Shown here: piece by piece, positions 25,273 through 33,712 of the stretch
Position numbering within the stretch: position 1 is the first letter of the stretch
Layout: every line of letters starts with the position of its first letter
DNA from: JBBIPA01 sp963820495
Lineage (GTDB): Bacteria > Chloroflexota > Dehalococcoidia > GIF9 > UBA5629
NCBI GenBank assembly: GCA_963820495.1
Contig: CAWGAF010000001.1
Span: forward strand, 1,054,001 to 1,118,000
Direction: 5' to 3'
DNA length: 64,000 nucleotides
The notes under the pieces: model-generated
Database searches by the model: none
What the model was told of the DNA's origin: nothing
Seen by the model: the letters and a program-made list of their open reading frames with translations, nothing else
Position numbers and translations under genes: made by a program

Positions 25273-25932
25273 ATGACTAAACAAAAAGGAATAGCCAGAG
25301 TTTTGGGCAAGACGGATGAAGAGACCTTAAGGGCTGACCTGGAGCGCTACCGTCAAATGGCTCTGGACCTGGGCGCTTCCGGCGCAGTCATTATTCCTAG
25401 CAGCTATGTCACCGTCGACGAACGGGTACGGCTGAAATGCATAGTACCCCGCTGTCTCCGCGCTGGGGAAACCCCAAATTGCCCACCCAATGCCCCGGAC
25501 CTGAACGTGGTGCGTGGGGCGCTGAGCCGCTACCTCTGGGCAATACTGATTAAATGCGATGTATCACCCCTAGAAGATTACGCCCCTAAGAAGGAGGGGA
25601 CTAAAGAGGAGCAGCGGATACCGCTCTCCTTCCACAAGAAAGGGGCTGAGGTAGTATGGCAACTGGAACGCCAGGCCTATAAGGATGGTTATCATCTGGC
25701 AATGGGCCTGGGCGGTGGCTCATGTAAGGACTACCTGTGCAATGGAGTGGTCTGCCAGTTCCTGGATAGTGGCAGATGCCGTTTCCCGCATCGCTCCCGA
25801 CCGGCCATGGAAGCCCTGGGCATTGATGTCACCACCCTGATTAATAAAGTAGGCTGGGAAATATATGCCCTGCTGGATAACCTTGACGGAGTCCCTTGCG
25901 CCATCACTGCGGGTATTGTCTTTATCTATTAA
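25273..25932 (+). CDS. DUF2284 predicted metal-binding protein
   Basis: The 219-residue cysteine-rich protein starts at ATG 25273, with GGAGG 7 nt upstream. Cysteine clusters occur in RLKCIVPRCLRAGETPNCPP, GGGSCKDYLCNGVVCQFLDSG and SGRCRFPHRSRPAMEALGID, the latter typical of DUF2284, a family common in anaerobes and thought to bind an iron-sulfur cluster. Biochemical function is unknown. It is followed closely by a 56-residue gene and a lipoprotein. Confidence 0.78.
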   Translation: MTKQKGIARVLGKTDEETLRADLERYRQMALDLGASGAVIIPSSYVTVDERVRLKCIVPRCLRAGETPNCPPNAPDLNVVRGALSRYLWAILIKCDVSPLEDYAPKKEGTKEEQRIPLSFHKKGAEVVWQLERQAYKDGYHLAMGLGGGSCKDYLCNGVVCQFLDSGRCRFPHRSRPAMEALGIDVTTLINKVGWEIYALLDNLDGVPCAITAGIVFIY

Positions 25933-25945
25933 TATGGAGGTGAAA

Positions 25946-26116
25946 ATGTCAAAAGATATAGCAGAACTGGTCGAAGAATATCTACCTGAAGACCCCACCA
26001 AGTGGGGGAAGCTGGCAAGCGATATACAGTGGCGCCGACTACAACTCATGCTGCTCCGGGAGATATTGGTGGAATTACGGAGCTTAAAACAGGTATTATC
26101 CCAAAAAATGCTATAA
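25946..26116 (+). CDS. Small hypothetical protein (56 aa)
   Basis: It starts MSKDIAELVEEYLPEDPTKW after a GGAGGTG ribosome site, 13 bp downstream of the DUF2284 gene. It is predicted to be helical and charged (RRLQLMLLREILVELRSLKQV could form a coiled coil). I do not recognise a family. The ribosome site and spacing support it as real and cotranscribed. Confidence 0.6.
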   Translation: MSKDIAELVEEYLPEDPTKWGKLASDIQWRRLQLMLLREILVELRSLKQVLSQKML

Positions 26117-26211
26117 TTATTACACCACATGATTCTTCGGTTAATTCTATCTCTTCCGGAACTCAGTTCAATAGCAAACCATATCTGCAAGAAGGAGGAT
26201 ATATTACCATC

Positions 26212-26571
26212 ATGAACAAGAACTTGGCTATCAAGATTACATTACTACTACTGCTGATTGCTGGATTAGCTGCGGCTCTGGGCTGCGGTGATGTGGTCAG
26301 AGGCGGTGCCAAGGTTGTTTTAGAAGGGGTCACCTTAGGCACAATGTCTATTGAAGGCAAGCCTGTCCAGGGGCTGCCATCGCAAAAAGTTAACATATTG
26401 CTCAAGGTTGCCACTAATGAGGTGAGGATAAATACCGAAGGCGGCAAAACCACCCTCAAATTAAACCCTTCTGGAGCCATAGTAGTGATCGGACCTGAAG
26501 GCACTTCTTTCACTGGCACGAAGTCTGACGAGGTTGAAATACAGTGGCAAACAACCGAACCCGCCCAATAA
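26212..26571 (+). CDS. Putative lipoprotein (119 aa)
   Basis: The start is at MNKNLAIKITLLLLL, with AGGAGG about 14 nt upstream. A hydrophobic signal sequence ends in AAALGC, a near-lipobox, so Cys23-24 is probably lipidated. The rest is a beta-rich extracytoplasmic domain (MSIEGKPVQGLPSQKVNILLK, GGKTTLKLNPSGAIVVIGP). The longer frame from 26002 overlaps the upstream small gene and is rejected. Function unknown. Confidence 0.65.
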   Translation: MNKNLAIKITLLLLLIAGLAAALGCGDVVRGGAKVVLEGVTLGTMSIEGKPVQGLPSQKVNILLKVATNEVRINTEGGKTTLKLNPSGAIVVIGPEGTSFTGTKSDEVEIQWQTTEPAQ

Positions 26572-26574
26572 ACA

Positions 26575-26625
26575 TTCAATTTGAATCATTGGAATTTTGT
26601 ATTTGTTTAGGATTTGGGCACGGGT
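26575..26625. repeat. AT-rich dispersed repeat copy
   Basis: TTCAATTTGAATCATTGGAA and TTGTTTAGGATTTGGG lie between the lipoprotein and the helicase and match the repeat type at 20460-20530. Confidence 0.5.
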
Positions 26626-26682
26626 CGAGAGTTGTAATGGCAAAGTAACTGCCACACCCCACTGGCAATGACAGGGAGTTTG

Positions 26683-28950
26683 ATGGATATCTTAGCAAAA
26701 CTTAATCCCGCCCAAAAGCAGGCAGTAGAAACTATAAAAGGCCCTCTGCTCATCCTGGCTGGACCCGGCAGCGGCAAAACCAGAGTTATCACTCACCGAA
26801 TTGCCTACCTGATAAAAGTCTGCGGCATAAATCCTTATCGCATTATGGCAGTTACCTTCACCAACAAAGCTGCTAATGAGATGAAGGAAAGGTTGGGAAA
26901 ACTGCTGGGACAGGCAGTAGAAGCCATGACGCTGGGTACTTTCCATGCTATCTGTGCCCGCATCCTGCGCCAGGAGGGCAAGGCCATAGGGCTCGACCCC
27001 AATTTCACTATTTACGATGAAGATGACCAGCTCAGCCTGATCAAGCAGAGCCTGCAGGAAGTTGGACTGGACCCCAAGCAGTACACTCCGGGAGCTATTC
27101 AATCAGCTATCAAGTTCGCCAAAAGCCAGCTGCTAACCCCCAGCGACTACGCCCAGAAGGCTACCAGCTATTTTGAAGAAATTGTCCACCGCGTCTACGA
27201 GCGGTATCAGCAACTGCTCAACCAGACTCAGACGGTCGATTTTGACGACCTGCTGATGAAGACAGTGCAGCTTTTCAATCAGCATAAGAAAATCCTCTCC
27301 AAATACCAGTCCCGCTATCTCCACATACTGGTTGACGAGTTCCAGGATACCAACACCACTCAGTACCTGCTGATAAAGCAGCTTGCTGGGAAGCATCGCA
27401 ATATCTGCGTGGTCGGTGACCCCGACCAGTCCATTTACTCCTGGCGATTTGCTGACTTGCGCAATATTTTGAGCTTCGAGAAAGACTATCCCGACGCCCA
27501 AATCGCCTTTCTGGAGCATAATTACCGTTCCACACAGAAGATACTGGAAGTAGCTTCCGCTATCATCTCAGCCAACACCCAGCGCAAGCCCCAGAAAATG
27601 GTAACCGAAAATGAGGAGGGGATTCCAGCTACTATAATCAGAGCCTATAATGAAAATGAAGAGGCACAGTTCGTGGTCAGCGAAATAGACAGGCTGGTCA
27701 GCGAAAAACTAGCCTCCCCCGGTGACTGCGCTGTAATGTACCGCGTCAATGCCCAGTCCCGAGCACTGGAGGAAGCCTTCATGCGCTACGGTATGCCCTA
27801 CAGGCTTGTCGGCGGCACCCGCTTCTACCAGAGGCGTGAAGTAAAAGACGTCATCGCCTACCTGAGATTCATCCACAATCCCAATGATAATATCAGCCTG
27901 ATGCGCATCATAAATGTGCCAGTCAGAGGCATAGGCCCACGCACCCTCACCGAGCTATCCGCCTGGGCTAATTCCCAGAATATACCCGTATATCAGGCAC
28001 TGAACATGGTAGCCGAAAAGAATGGGCCGTCTCTGGCAACACGTGCCAGCTACGCTCTGACCAGTTTCTTCAATCTCATTAGCCAGCTTATCGCTAAAAG
28101 CAAAGAGCTTCCCCTGAGCGACCTGCTGGATGAGGTAGTGGAGAAATCGGGATATCGGGAATTTATCTTGCATGAAGAAAATGGCGAAGACCGCTGGGAC
28201 AATATCCGTGAGCTGCGCACCGAGGCCAGAGAGTACAATGGGCTTAGTCCCGAGGAGGCCTTAACCACATTTCTGGAGAAAATCAGCCTGGTATCAGATA
28301 TAGATGAGCTTGAAGACAAGAGCGAAGCCACTGTCCTGACCACCTTGCATCAGGCCAAGGGTCTGGAATTTTCTGTGGTCTTCATCGTAGGCATGGAAGA
28401 AGGCTTGCTGCCTCACCGAAGGTCTCTGGATGACACCGGGGAACTGGAGGAGGAGCGGCGTCTGTGCTACGTGGGAGTGACCAGAGCTAAGAAACAAGTT
28501 TATTTATTGCATACTTATAGTCGCAGCCTGTTCGGCAGCGTTTCTGACAGTGAGCCGTCTCGCTTCCTGAATGACATTCCGCAACATCTGGTAACAGTCA
28601 AAAATCTCTGGCAAGAGGAACATGAGCCACAAGACGATGACGACTATACGCCGATAACAGCGCTCTTTTCCAAGCCATCGGCACAAGTATATAGAGCTAC
28701 TAATACGGTAAAGCGCATCCCTCTAGCCCAGCACTATGCCCAGCAGCCCCCTCGCCCGGTCAGCACTATCAGCCTGCGTGTCGGTGATTCTGTCCACCAC
28801 CCCACCTTTGGAGAAGGAGTAGTAGTTAGCTGTACACCGACCAAAGGTGACCAGGAAGCCACCATAAACTTTGTCGGAGCCGGAGTCAAAAGGCTTCTGG
28901 TCAGTTTGGCACGTTTGGAAAAAATAGAGAAAAGCCTGGATTTTCCTTAA
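26683..28950 (+). CDS. pcrA: UvrD/PcrA-type DNA helicase
   Basis: This 755-residue superfamily 1A 3'-5' helicase acts in repair and conflict resolution. Motif I is AGPGSGKT (about residues 28-35), motif Ia FTNKAANEMKER, motif II DEFQDTN, motif III VVGDPDQSIYSWR, motif IV EHNYRS, motif V TLHQAKGLEF and motif VI VGVTRAKK. The C-terminal Tudor-like domain (VGDSVHHPTFGEGVV) is typical of PcrA and binds RNA polymerase in relatives. The ATG at 26683 (MDILAKLNPAQ) has GGGAG upstream and fits the family better than the ATG at 26668. Confidence 0.95.
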   Translation: MDILAKLNPAQKQAVETIKGPLLILAGPGSGKTRVITHRIAYLIKVCGINPYRIMAVTFTNKAANEMKERLGKLLGQAVEAMTLGTFHAICARILRQEGKAIGLDPNFTIYDEDDQLSLIKQSLQEVGLDPKQYTPGAIQSAIKFAKSQLLTPSDYAQKATSYFEEIVHRVYERYQQLLNQTQTVDFDDLLMKTVQLFNQHKKILSKYQSRYLHILVDEFQDTNTTQYLLIKQLAGKHRNICVVGDPDQSIYSWRFADLRNILSFEKDYPDAQIAFLEHNYRSTQKILEVASAIISANTQRKPQKMVTENEEGIPATIIRAYNENEEAQFVVSEIDRLVSEKLASPGDCAVMYRVNAQSRALEEAFMRYGMPYRLVGGTRFYQRREVKDVIAYLRFIHNPNDNISLMRIINVPVRGIGPRTLTELSAWANSQNIPVYQALNMVAEKNGPSLATRASYALTSFFNLISQLIAKSKELPLSDLLDEVVEKSGYREFILHEENGEDRWDNIRELRTEAREYNGLSPEEALTTFLEKISLVSDIDELEDKSEATVLTTLHQAKGLEFSVVFIVGMEEGLLPHRRSLDDTGELEEERRLCYVGVTRAKKQVYLLHTYSRSLFGSVSDSEPSRFLNDIPQHLVTVKNLWQEEHEPQDDDDYTPITALFSKPSAQVYRATNTVKRIPLAQHYAQQPPRPVSTISLRVGDSVHHPTFGEGVVVSCTPTKGDQEATINFVGAGVKRLLVSLARLEKIEKSLDFP

Positions 28951-29034
28951 AACGGCCGACAGAATCTTTCGCCCTATCTCTTTAATAGGGATAGAGGACA
29001 TAGTAAGATATTGCTAAACCATCCTTGTCCTGAA

Positions 29035-29063
29035 TTGAATACTTACACTAAACCGTGTAAAAT
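29035..29063 (+). promoter_or_regulatory. Promoter of mutL, close to the start codon
   Basis: TTGAAT (29035-29040), 17 nt, TAAAAT (29058-29063). The start expected near 29070 is only about 2 nt before the mutL ATG at 29072, so the mRNA may be leaderless. No good Shine-Dalgarno is present. Confidence 0.6.
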
Positions 29064-29071
29064 AGAGTAAC

Positions 29072-30778
29072 ATGCCCATCAAAGTTTTAGACCCGCAAGT
29101 CGTCTCCAAGATTGCTGCCGGTGAGGTGGTGGAGAGGCCAGCTTCAGTAGTGAAGGAGCTGGTGGAGAACTCCCTGGATGCCGGCGCCTCCCAGATTACA
29201 GTGGAAGCACAGGGCGGCGGTGTCAGCCTGCTCAAAGTTACCGATAATGGCTGTGGCATCCCTGCTGACGAAGTGGAGCTTGCCTTCAGCCGCCATGCCA
29301 CCAGCAAGGTCAGCGCCCTGGCTGATCTGGAAAAAATCTCCACCCTGGGCTTCCGCGGCGAAGCCCTGCCCAGCATTACCGCCGTGGCTGATGTGGAGAT
29401 AGTAACTAAAACCGCCGACGGTGCTGCTGCCAGCTACCTCCGCCTGGCCAACGACAAAATAGTGCAGCGGGAAAAGCGCAGCCGCCCCCAGGGCACCACC
29501 GTCACGGTGCGCCACCTGTTTCGCTACTTTCCAGCACGGCTGAAATTCCTCAAGTCGCAAACTACAGAGAATAGCCACATCGCCAACCTGCTCACCCAGT
29601 ATGCTCTTGCCTTCCCCGAGGTAAAATTCAGCATCGCCATCGATGGGCGGTTGACCCTGCGTACCTCTGGCAATGGCAACCAGCGAGATGTCGTGGCTGA
29701 GGTCTACAGCCTGGAAGTAGCTCAGCAGATGCTGGAGCTGGACGAAACAGACCAGATACATACAGTTAGCGGGCTGGTAAGCCCGACTTCCCTGTCGCGT
29801 TCCAATCGCAATTATCTCAGCTTTTTCGTCAATCGACGCTGGGTGCGCAGCAGCCTGTTAACTCGAGCCACAGAAGACGCTTACCAGGGCTTGCTTATGA
29901 CTGGCAAACACCCCATCGTTATCATCAACGTTTCTCTGCCCCCGCAGGAATTAGATGTTAACGTCCACCCTACCAAAACCGAGGTTAAATTCCGCAATAA
30001 CCAGCCCGTCTATGCCGCTGTGGCCAAAGCAATCAAAAATGTTCTAGCCCAGGCACCACTGCCCAGGCTAAAAGCGACCGCAGCCACAGCCCCACCAGCA
30101 CCACACCTCTTCACCGCCGAAGCCGATAGCAAAGTTGCTCCCTTGCCAACTACCCAGTACCCTGCACCGTCACCAGCCGGCAGCATCGTCAAAAATGGCG
30201 CAGCACCTGCGTTGCCTATCCTTAGAGTGTTAGGCCAACTGGCTAGCAGCTACATCATGGCTGAGGGGCCAGAAGGGCTGTATCTGGTCGACCAGCATGC
30301 TGCACATGAGCGCGTCATTTTCGACAAAGTCCTGGCGCAGCGCTCCCAGCACAAGGTGGAAGTTCAAGGGCTGCTGGAGCCGCTAAATATAGAGCTAAGC
30401 CCAAAACAAGAGGAGATTTTAAACTCCAGAGGCCAACTCCTCAGCCAGTTCGGTTTCAGCCTGGAGCATTTTGGCGGCAGGAGCTATTTGCTCCGTGCCG
30501 TGCCCGCAGTAATGGCAGGTGCCAACCTGATTGAAGCAGTAAGGTCGCTGCTCGACTCTCTTGGTAACGACGAAGAACCGTCGCAGCGGGAAGAAAAAAT
30601 AGCTCAATCCTTAGCCTGCCACGGTGCAGTTAAGGCAGGGCAGTCATTAACCATGGAGGAGATGAGGGGGCTGATTAGACAACTGGAGGAAACCGATTCG
30701 CCACGGACCTGCCCTCACGGCAGGCCCACTATGATATATTTAAGCTCCAAGCAATTGGAAAAGGAGTTCGGCAGGTGA
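29072..30778 (+). CDS. mutL: DNA mismatch repair protein MutL
   Basis: The 568-residue protein has an N-terminal GHKL ATPase: ELVENSLDAGAS, DNGCGIP, STLGFRGEALPSI. A proline/alanine linker at about residues 325-370 leads to the C-terminal dimerisation domain. This has DQHAAHERVIFD, the endonuclease metal motif DQHA(X)2E(X)4E with the last Glu changed to Asp, plus ACHGAVKAG and CPHGRPTM. It is therefore of the nicking type used by bacteria lacking MutH. No mutS is adjacent. The alpha/beta hydrolase follows after 3 bp. Confidence 0.95.
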   Translation: MPIKVLDPQVVSKIAAGEVVERPASVVKELVENSLDAGASQITVEAQGGGVSLLKVTDNGCGIPADEVELAFSRHATSKVSALADLEKISTLGFRGEALPSITAVADVEIVTKTADGAAASYLRLANDKIVQREKRSRPQGTTVTVRHLFRYFPARLKFLKSQTTENSHIANLLTQYALAFPEVKFSIAIDGRLTLRTSGNGNQRDVVAEVYSLEVAQQMLELDETDQIHTVSGLVSPTSLSRSNRNYLSFFVNRRWVRSSLLTRATEDAYQGLLMTGKHPIVIINVSLPPQELDVNVHPTKTEVKFRNNQPVYAAVAKAIKNVLAQAPLPRLKATAATAPPAPHLFTAEADSKVAPLPTTQYPAPSPAGSIVKNGAAPALPILRVLGQLASSYIMAEGPEGLYLVDQHAAHERVIFDKVLAQRSQHKVEVQGLLEPLNIELSPKQEEILNSRGQLLSQFGFSLEHFGGRSYLLRAVPAVMAGANLIEAVRSLLDSLGNDEEPSQREEKIAQSLACHGAVKAGQSLTMEEMRGLIRQLEETDSPRTCPHGRPTMIYLSSKQLEKEFGR

Positions 30779-30781
30779 AGA

Positions 30782-31609
30782 ATGCTACCTGAGGACAAGT
30801 TGCTTAAGGCTAACGGCATCAAGCTCCACTATCTGGACTGGGGCAATCAGTCGGCTCCGCCAATGGTCTTGCTCCACGGTTTCAGCAGCTATGCTCACTA
30901 CTGGGACTTCTTTGCTCAGAACCTGAAGTCGGAATACCATGTCCTGGCGCTGGATTCGCGTGGACACGGGGACAGTGACTGTGGCACAAGTTATACCATA
31001 CAGGACGGCGTGCTTGATCTGGCGGAGTTTATCACTGTTCTGAAGTTAAAAAATATAGTGCTCATCGGGCTTTCCATGGGAGGCCTCATTTCCATATTAT
31101 ACACGGCAACGTACCATAATATAGTGAGCAAACTGGTGATTGTCGATATCGGCCCCGAATTTGCTTCCGCCGGTATCGAGCATATCCAAAGAGACCTGGC
31201 TCATGAGCCTGAGTTCTTCAACTCTGAAGATGAGGCAGCTCAGTACCTGAAACAGGTCCAGCCATTGCATTCCGAAGCCTTTCTGAAGCATCAGGCTAAC
31301 CATGCTCTGAAGCGAGTTAAAGACGGCAGGCTGGTATTTAAGTATGACAAAGCCCTGTGCCGAATAGACCAGCAGTCGCCGCAATGGCTCTGGGATTATC
31401 TGGAGCAAATCAAATGCCCCACCTTAGTGGTTCATGCTGTGGACAGTGACATGTTGTTGGCAGAAACTGCCCAGAAGATGGTAGCCAAACTGCCACAAGG
31501 CTCACTGGCGGAGGTTGACCAAGCCACCCACAACATTGTCGGAGATAATCCACAAGGATTTGAGGCAGCGGTACGGCAGTTTCTGGTTGATGGTGGAGAA
31601 GCGAATTAA
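30782..31609 (+). CDS. Alpha/beta hydrolase
   Basis: The 275-residue protein has the alpha/beta-hydrolase fold pattern: oxyanion-hole region VLLHGFSSYAHYWDFF, DSRGHGDS, nucleophile elbow GLSMGGL (about residues 96-102), an Asp in VVHAVDSDML and the catalytic His in QATHNIVGDNP. The substrate is unknown. It starts 3 bp after mutL and is probably cotranscribed. Confidence 0.85.
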   Translation: MLPEDKLLKANGIKLHYLDWGNQSAPPMVLLHGFSSYAHYWDFFAQNLKSEYHVLALDSRGHGDSDCGTSYTIQDGVLDLAEFITVLKLKNIVLIGLSMGGLISILYTATYHNIVSKLVIVDIGPEFASAGIEHIQRDLAHEPEFFNSEDEAAQYLKQVQPLHSEAFLKHQANHALKRVKDGRLVFKYDKALCRIDQQSPQWLWDYLEQIKCPTLVVHAVDSDMLLAETAQKMVAKLPQGSLAEVDQATHNIVGDNPQGFEAAVRQFLVDGGEAN

Positions 31610-31724
31610 AGGTTATTGTATTGAAATAATAAAGGCATTAAAATACAGCATATATCATATATAGTTCAAAGAGATCAAATTAGGCAATTATCCCTTGGCA
31701 ACAAGTACACAAGTGTACTAAAAT

Positions 31725-31752
31725 GTAGCTAAGAAAGAGTGAGGTTAGCTAC
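31725..31752 (+). promoter_or_regulatory. Inverted repeat enclosing the ribosome site of the transposase fragment
   Basis: GTAGCTAA (31725-31732) and TTAGCTAC (31745-31752) are perfect 8-bp arms, with the GTGAGG Shine-Dalgarno in the loop. Just upstream, AGTACAC and GTGTACT (31704-31719) form a second inverted repeat. Together they could be element ends, an operator or an RBS-sequestering hairpin. Confidence 0.45.
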
Positions 31753-31753
31753 G

Positions 31754-31894
31754 ATGAACCAGAAACATTATACCATAAAGGATTTTGAAAGAGAGTTTCC
31801 AGATGACGACGCTTGTCTGGGATGGATGATGCAATCCAAATACCCAGATGGTGTGTTTTGTCAAAAATGCCAGAGGATAACCAAGCGAAATTAA
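31754..31894 (+). pseudogene. IS1595-family transposase, N-terminal fragment
   Basis: The 46-residue open frame MNQKHYTIKDFEREFPDDDA, then CLGWMMQSKYPDGVFCQKCQ matches the N-terminal zinc-ribbon domain of IS1595-type transposases (FPDxxxCLxxLxxxxWPDGxxCPxC). The catalytic DDE/N domain is entirely missing. It stops at TAA 31892-31894 and is replaced by the AT-rich defence island, so the element is a remnant at the island's left edge. Confidence 0.7.
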
Positions 31895-32040
31895 AAAGAA
31901 GGAAGGATTTGCTAAAATATATACAATTCTCTTTTGAACATCCTTCTATACCTAAAGTTGCCCCCAAATCATCACCTAGAATTAAAATATCACGTAAATT
32001 AAAACCGGTACCAACTGAACAGCAACGATTAATTGAATGA
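31867..32040 (+). CDS. Small hypothetical protein upstream of the methyltransferase (57 aa)
   Basis: The frame from ATG 31867 (MPEDNQAKLKRRKDLLKYIQ) to TGA 32040 overlaps the transposase fragment by 28 bp and ends 11 bp before the methyltransferase ATG. The C-terminus is basic and proline-rich (KISRKLKPVPTEQQRLIE). I do not recognise it. Its AT-rich codon use resembles the island genes, so it may belong to the restriction system, but the start is unsure. Confidence 0.4.
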   Translation: MPEDNQAKLKRRKDLLKYIQFSFEHPSIPKVAPKSSPRIKISRKLKPVPTEQQRLIE

Positions 32041-32050
32041 GGTTTTATAT

Positions 32051-33037
32051 ATGAAAACCAACGTTCTTTATTATAGGAATTACCTAGAAATTAGAGATAA
32101 GCTATTTCTTGGTAATGCAGCAAAGGTACTCAAGCGTTTCCCTCCTAATGTCATTGACCTTATAGTTACTTCTCCACCATATGCTGATAATCGCAAAAGC
32201 ACATATAAGGGTTTCCCGATTAACAAATACGTTGACCTTTTTTTACCCATTACAGCAGAACTTAAACGAGTTTTAAAGCCACAAGGCTCCTTCATCCTTA
32301 ATATCAAAGAACGTGCTGTTGATGGAGAACGTCAAACTTATGTCTTGGAGCTAATATTGGCATTAAAAAAGCAAGGTTGGTTATGGACAGAAGAATACAT
32401 ATGGTGTAAATCTAATTGCTACCCCGGTAAATGGCCTAACCGTTTTAGAGATTCTTGGGAACGGTGCTTGCATTTTACGCTCCAAAAGAAGTTCAAGATG
32501 CGTCAAGAAAGAGTTATGGTTCCTGTGGGCGAATGGGCCAATGGACGTTTAAAAAACTTGAGTGAGACAGACAAGATACGAGATAATTCCAAAGTTGGAA
32601 GTGGCTTTGGAAAAAACGTATCCCACTGGCTTAACCGTGGTCTAGTATACCCTACCAATGTATTACACCTGTCAACAGAGTGCGCAAACCGAAAACATAG
32701 TGCTACATTCCCTATAGGATTACCCGCTTGGTTTATCAAGTTATTCACTGATGAAAATGACCTTGTGCTTGACCCATTTATGGGAGTTGCTACAACTGCA
32801 TTGGCATGTTTGAACCTGAATCGTCATTACACTGGAGTCGAATTATCGCCTGAATATTATAAGTTATCTAAAAGTTACCTCAAGGCAGCACAAGCAAAAA
32901 TAGAAAAAAAGAGGGATAGGAGAGGTAATGGACATCGCGGAGTTAGAGAAAAAGATATCAGAGAGCTTGAGAGAATTTCACAGACGCCGTTTACTGGCAG
33001 CCCAAAATCTACGAGTGTTAAATTTGCTAAAACGTAA
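32051..33037 (+). CDS. Type II DNA methyltransferase, beta-class (N4-cytosine or N6-adenine)
   Basis: The product has 328 residues from ATG 32051 (MKTNVLYYRNYLE). The catalytic motif IV TSPPY lies near the N-terminus (VIDLIVTSPPYADNR) and the AdoMet motif I near the C-terminus (LDPFMGVATTALA, then GVELSPEYY), the circular permutation of the beta class. SPPY is commoner in N4-cytosine enzymes, so target base and site are not assigned. The last 110 bp overlap the restriction enzyme gene. A TTG at 32033 is an alternative start. Confidence 0.85.
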   Translation: MKTNVLYYRNYLEIRDKLFLGNAAKVLKRFPPNVIDLIVTSPPYADNRKSTYKGFPINKYVDLFLPITAELKRVLKPQGSFILNIKERAVDGERQTYVLELILALKKQGWLWTEEYIWCKSNCYPGKWPNRFRDSWERCLHFTLQKKFKMRQERVMVPVGEWANGRLKNLSETDKIRDNSKVGSGFGKNVSHWLNRGLVYPTNVLHLSTECANRKHSATFPIGLPAWFIKLFTDENDLVLDPFMGVATTALACLNLNRHYTGVELSPEYYKLSKSYLKAAQAKIEKKRDRRGNGHRGVREKDIRELERISQTPFTGSPKSTSVKFAKT

Positions 33038-33677
33038 GAATCCGTACCTGTATAAGTCGCTTGGTATTGAAGTTGCTGCTGAATTAATGATATTGCTTCT
33101 CCAGTCCCATTTGAAAGAATCTGATGAAACAATTTTTGGTGATGCCTTTTTTGAACCATTGGCATTATTTGCTTCAGGAGGAACAGTCTCACCAACTGAA
33201 GGTGTTGATTTAGTCCTTGAAACAAAAACGAAGTATATTGCTGTTGCAGTAAAATCTGGACCAAATGTGTTCAATGCTTCACAAAAACGACGACAAAATA
33301 CCGAGTTTAATGCACTCAGGTCTAGATTACTAAAGACACAAAAAGCATATGACCCATTACTTGGACATGCTTATGGACGTTTTATTTCTGGTCCAAATGA
33401 CAAGAAAAATTACAGGGATAGTTCGGGCCAAGCATTTTGGGAAGAACTGACTGGTGATCCCGATTTCTACCTCAAGTTAATAAGGTTGATGAAGAATGAA
33501 CCATTGAAATACAAGGAACAATTTGACAAAGAATGGGCTGCTATTATAAACCGCTTAACGTCTGAATTTTCGGAGCTTTTCTGTACTAATGAGGGACATA
33601 TTGATTGGGAGAGATTAACTATATTTGTAAGTGCTAAAGACAAGTCAAAAATAAAGGGCACAAAGAAGATAAAATAA
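32928..33677 (+). CDS. PmeII-family type II restriction endonuclease
   Basis: The 249-residue protein contains LKRKNPYLYKSLGIEVA, SDETIFGDAFFEPLALFASG and SGQAFWEELTGDPDFYLKLI, as I recall from the PmeII/restriction-enzyme family. A PD-(D/E)XK-like core is visible as SPTEGVDLVLETK followed by YIAVAVKSG (Asp then V-K), at about residues 87-110. It overlaps the methyltransferase by 110 bp in another frame, a tight arrangement that would keep toxin and protective enzyme linked. GAGAGG precedes the ATG. Confidence 0.8.
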   Translation: MDIAELEKKISESLREFHRRRLLAAQNLRVLNLLKRKNPYLYKSLGIEVAAELMILLLQSHLKESDETIFGDAFFEPLALFASGGTVSPTEGVDLVLETKTKYIAVAVKSGPNVFNASQKRRQNTEFNALRSRLLKTQKAYDPLLGHAYGRFISGPNDKKNYRDSSGQAFWEELTGDPDFYLKLIRLMKNEPLKYKEQFDKEWAAIINRLTSEFSELFCTNEGHIDWERLTIFVSAKDKSKIKGTKKIK

Positions 33678-33712
33678 AATCACTTGTTTAGACGGTATAA
33701 TTGCCTTAAATT

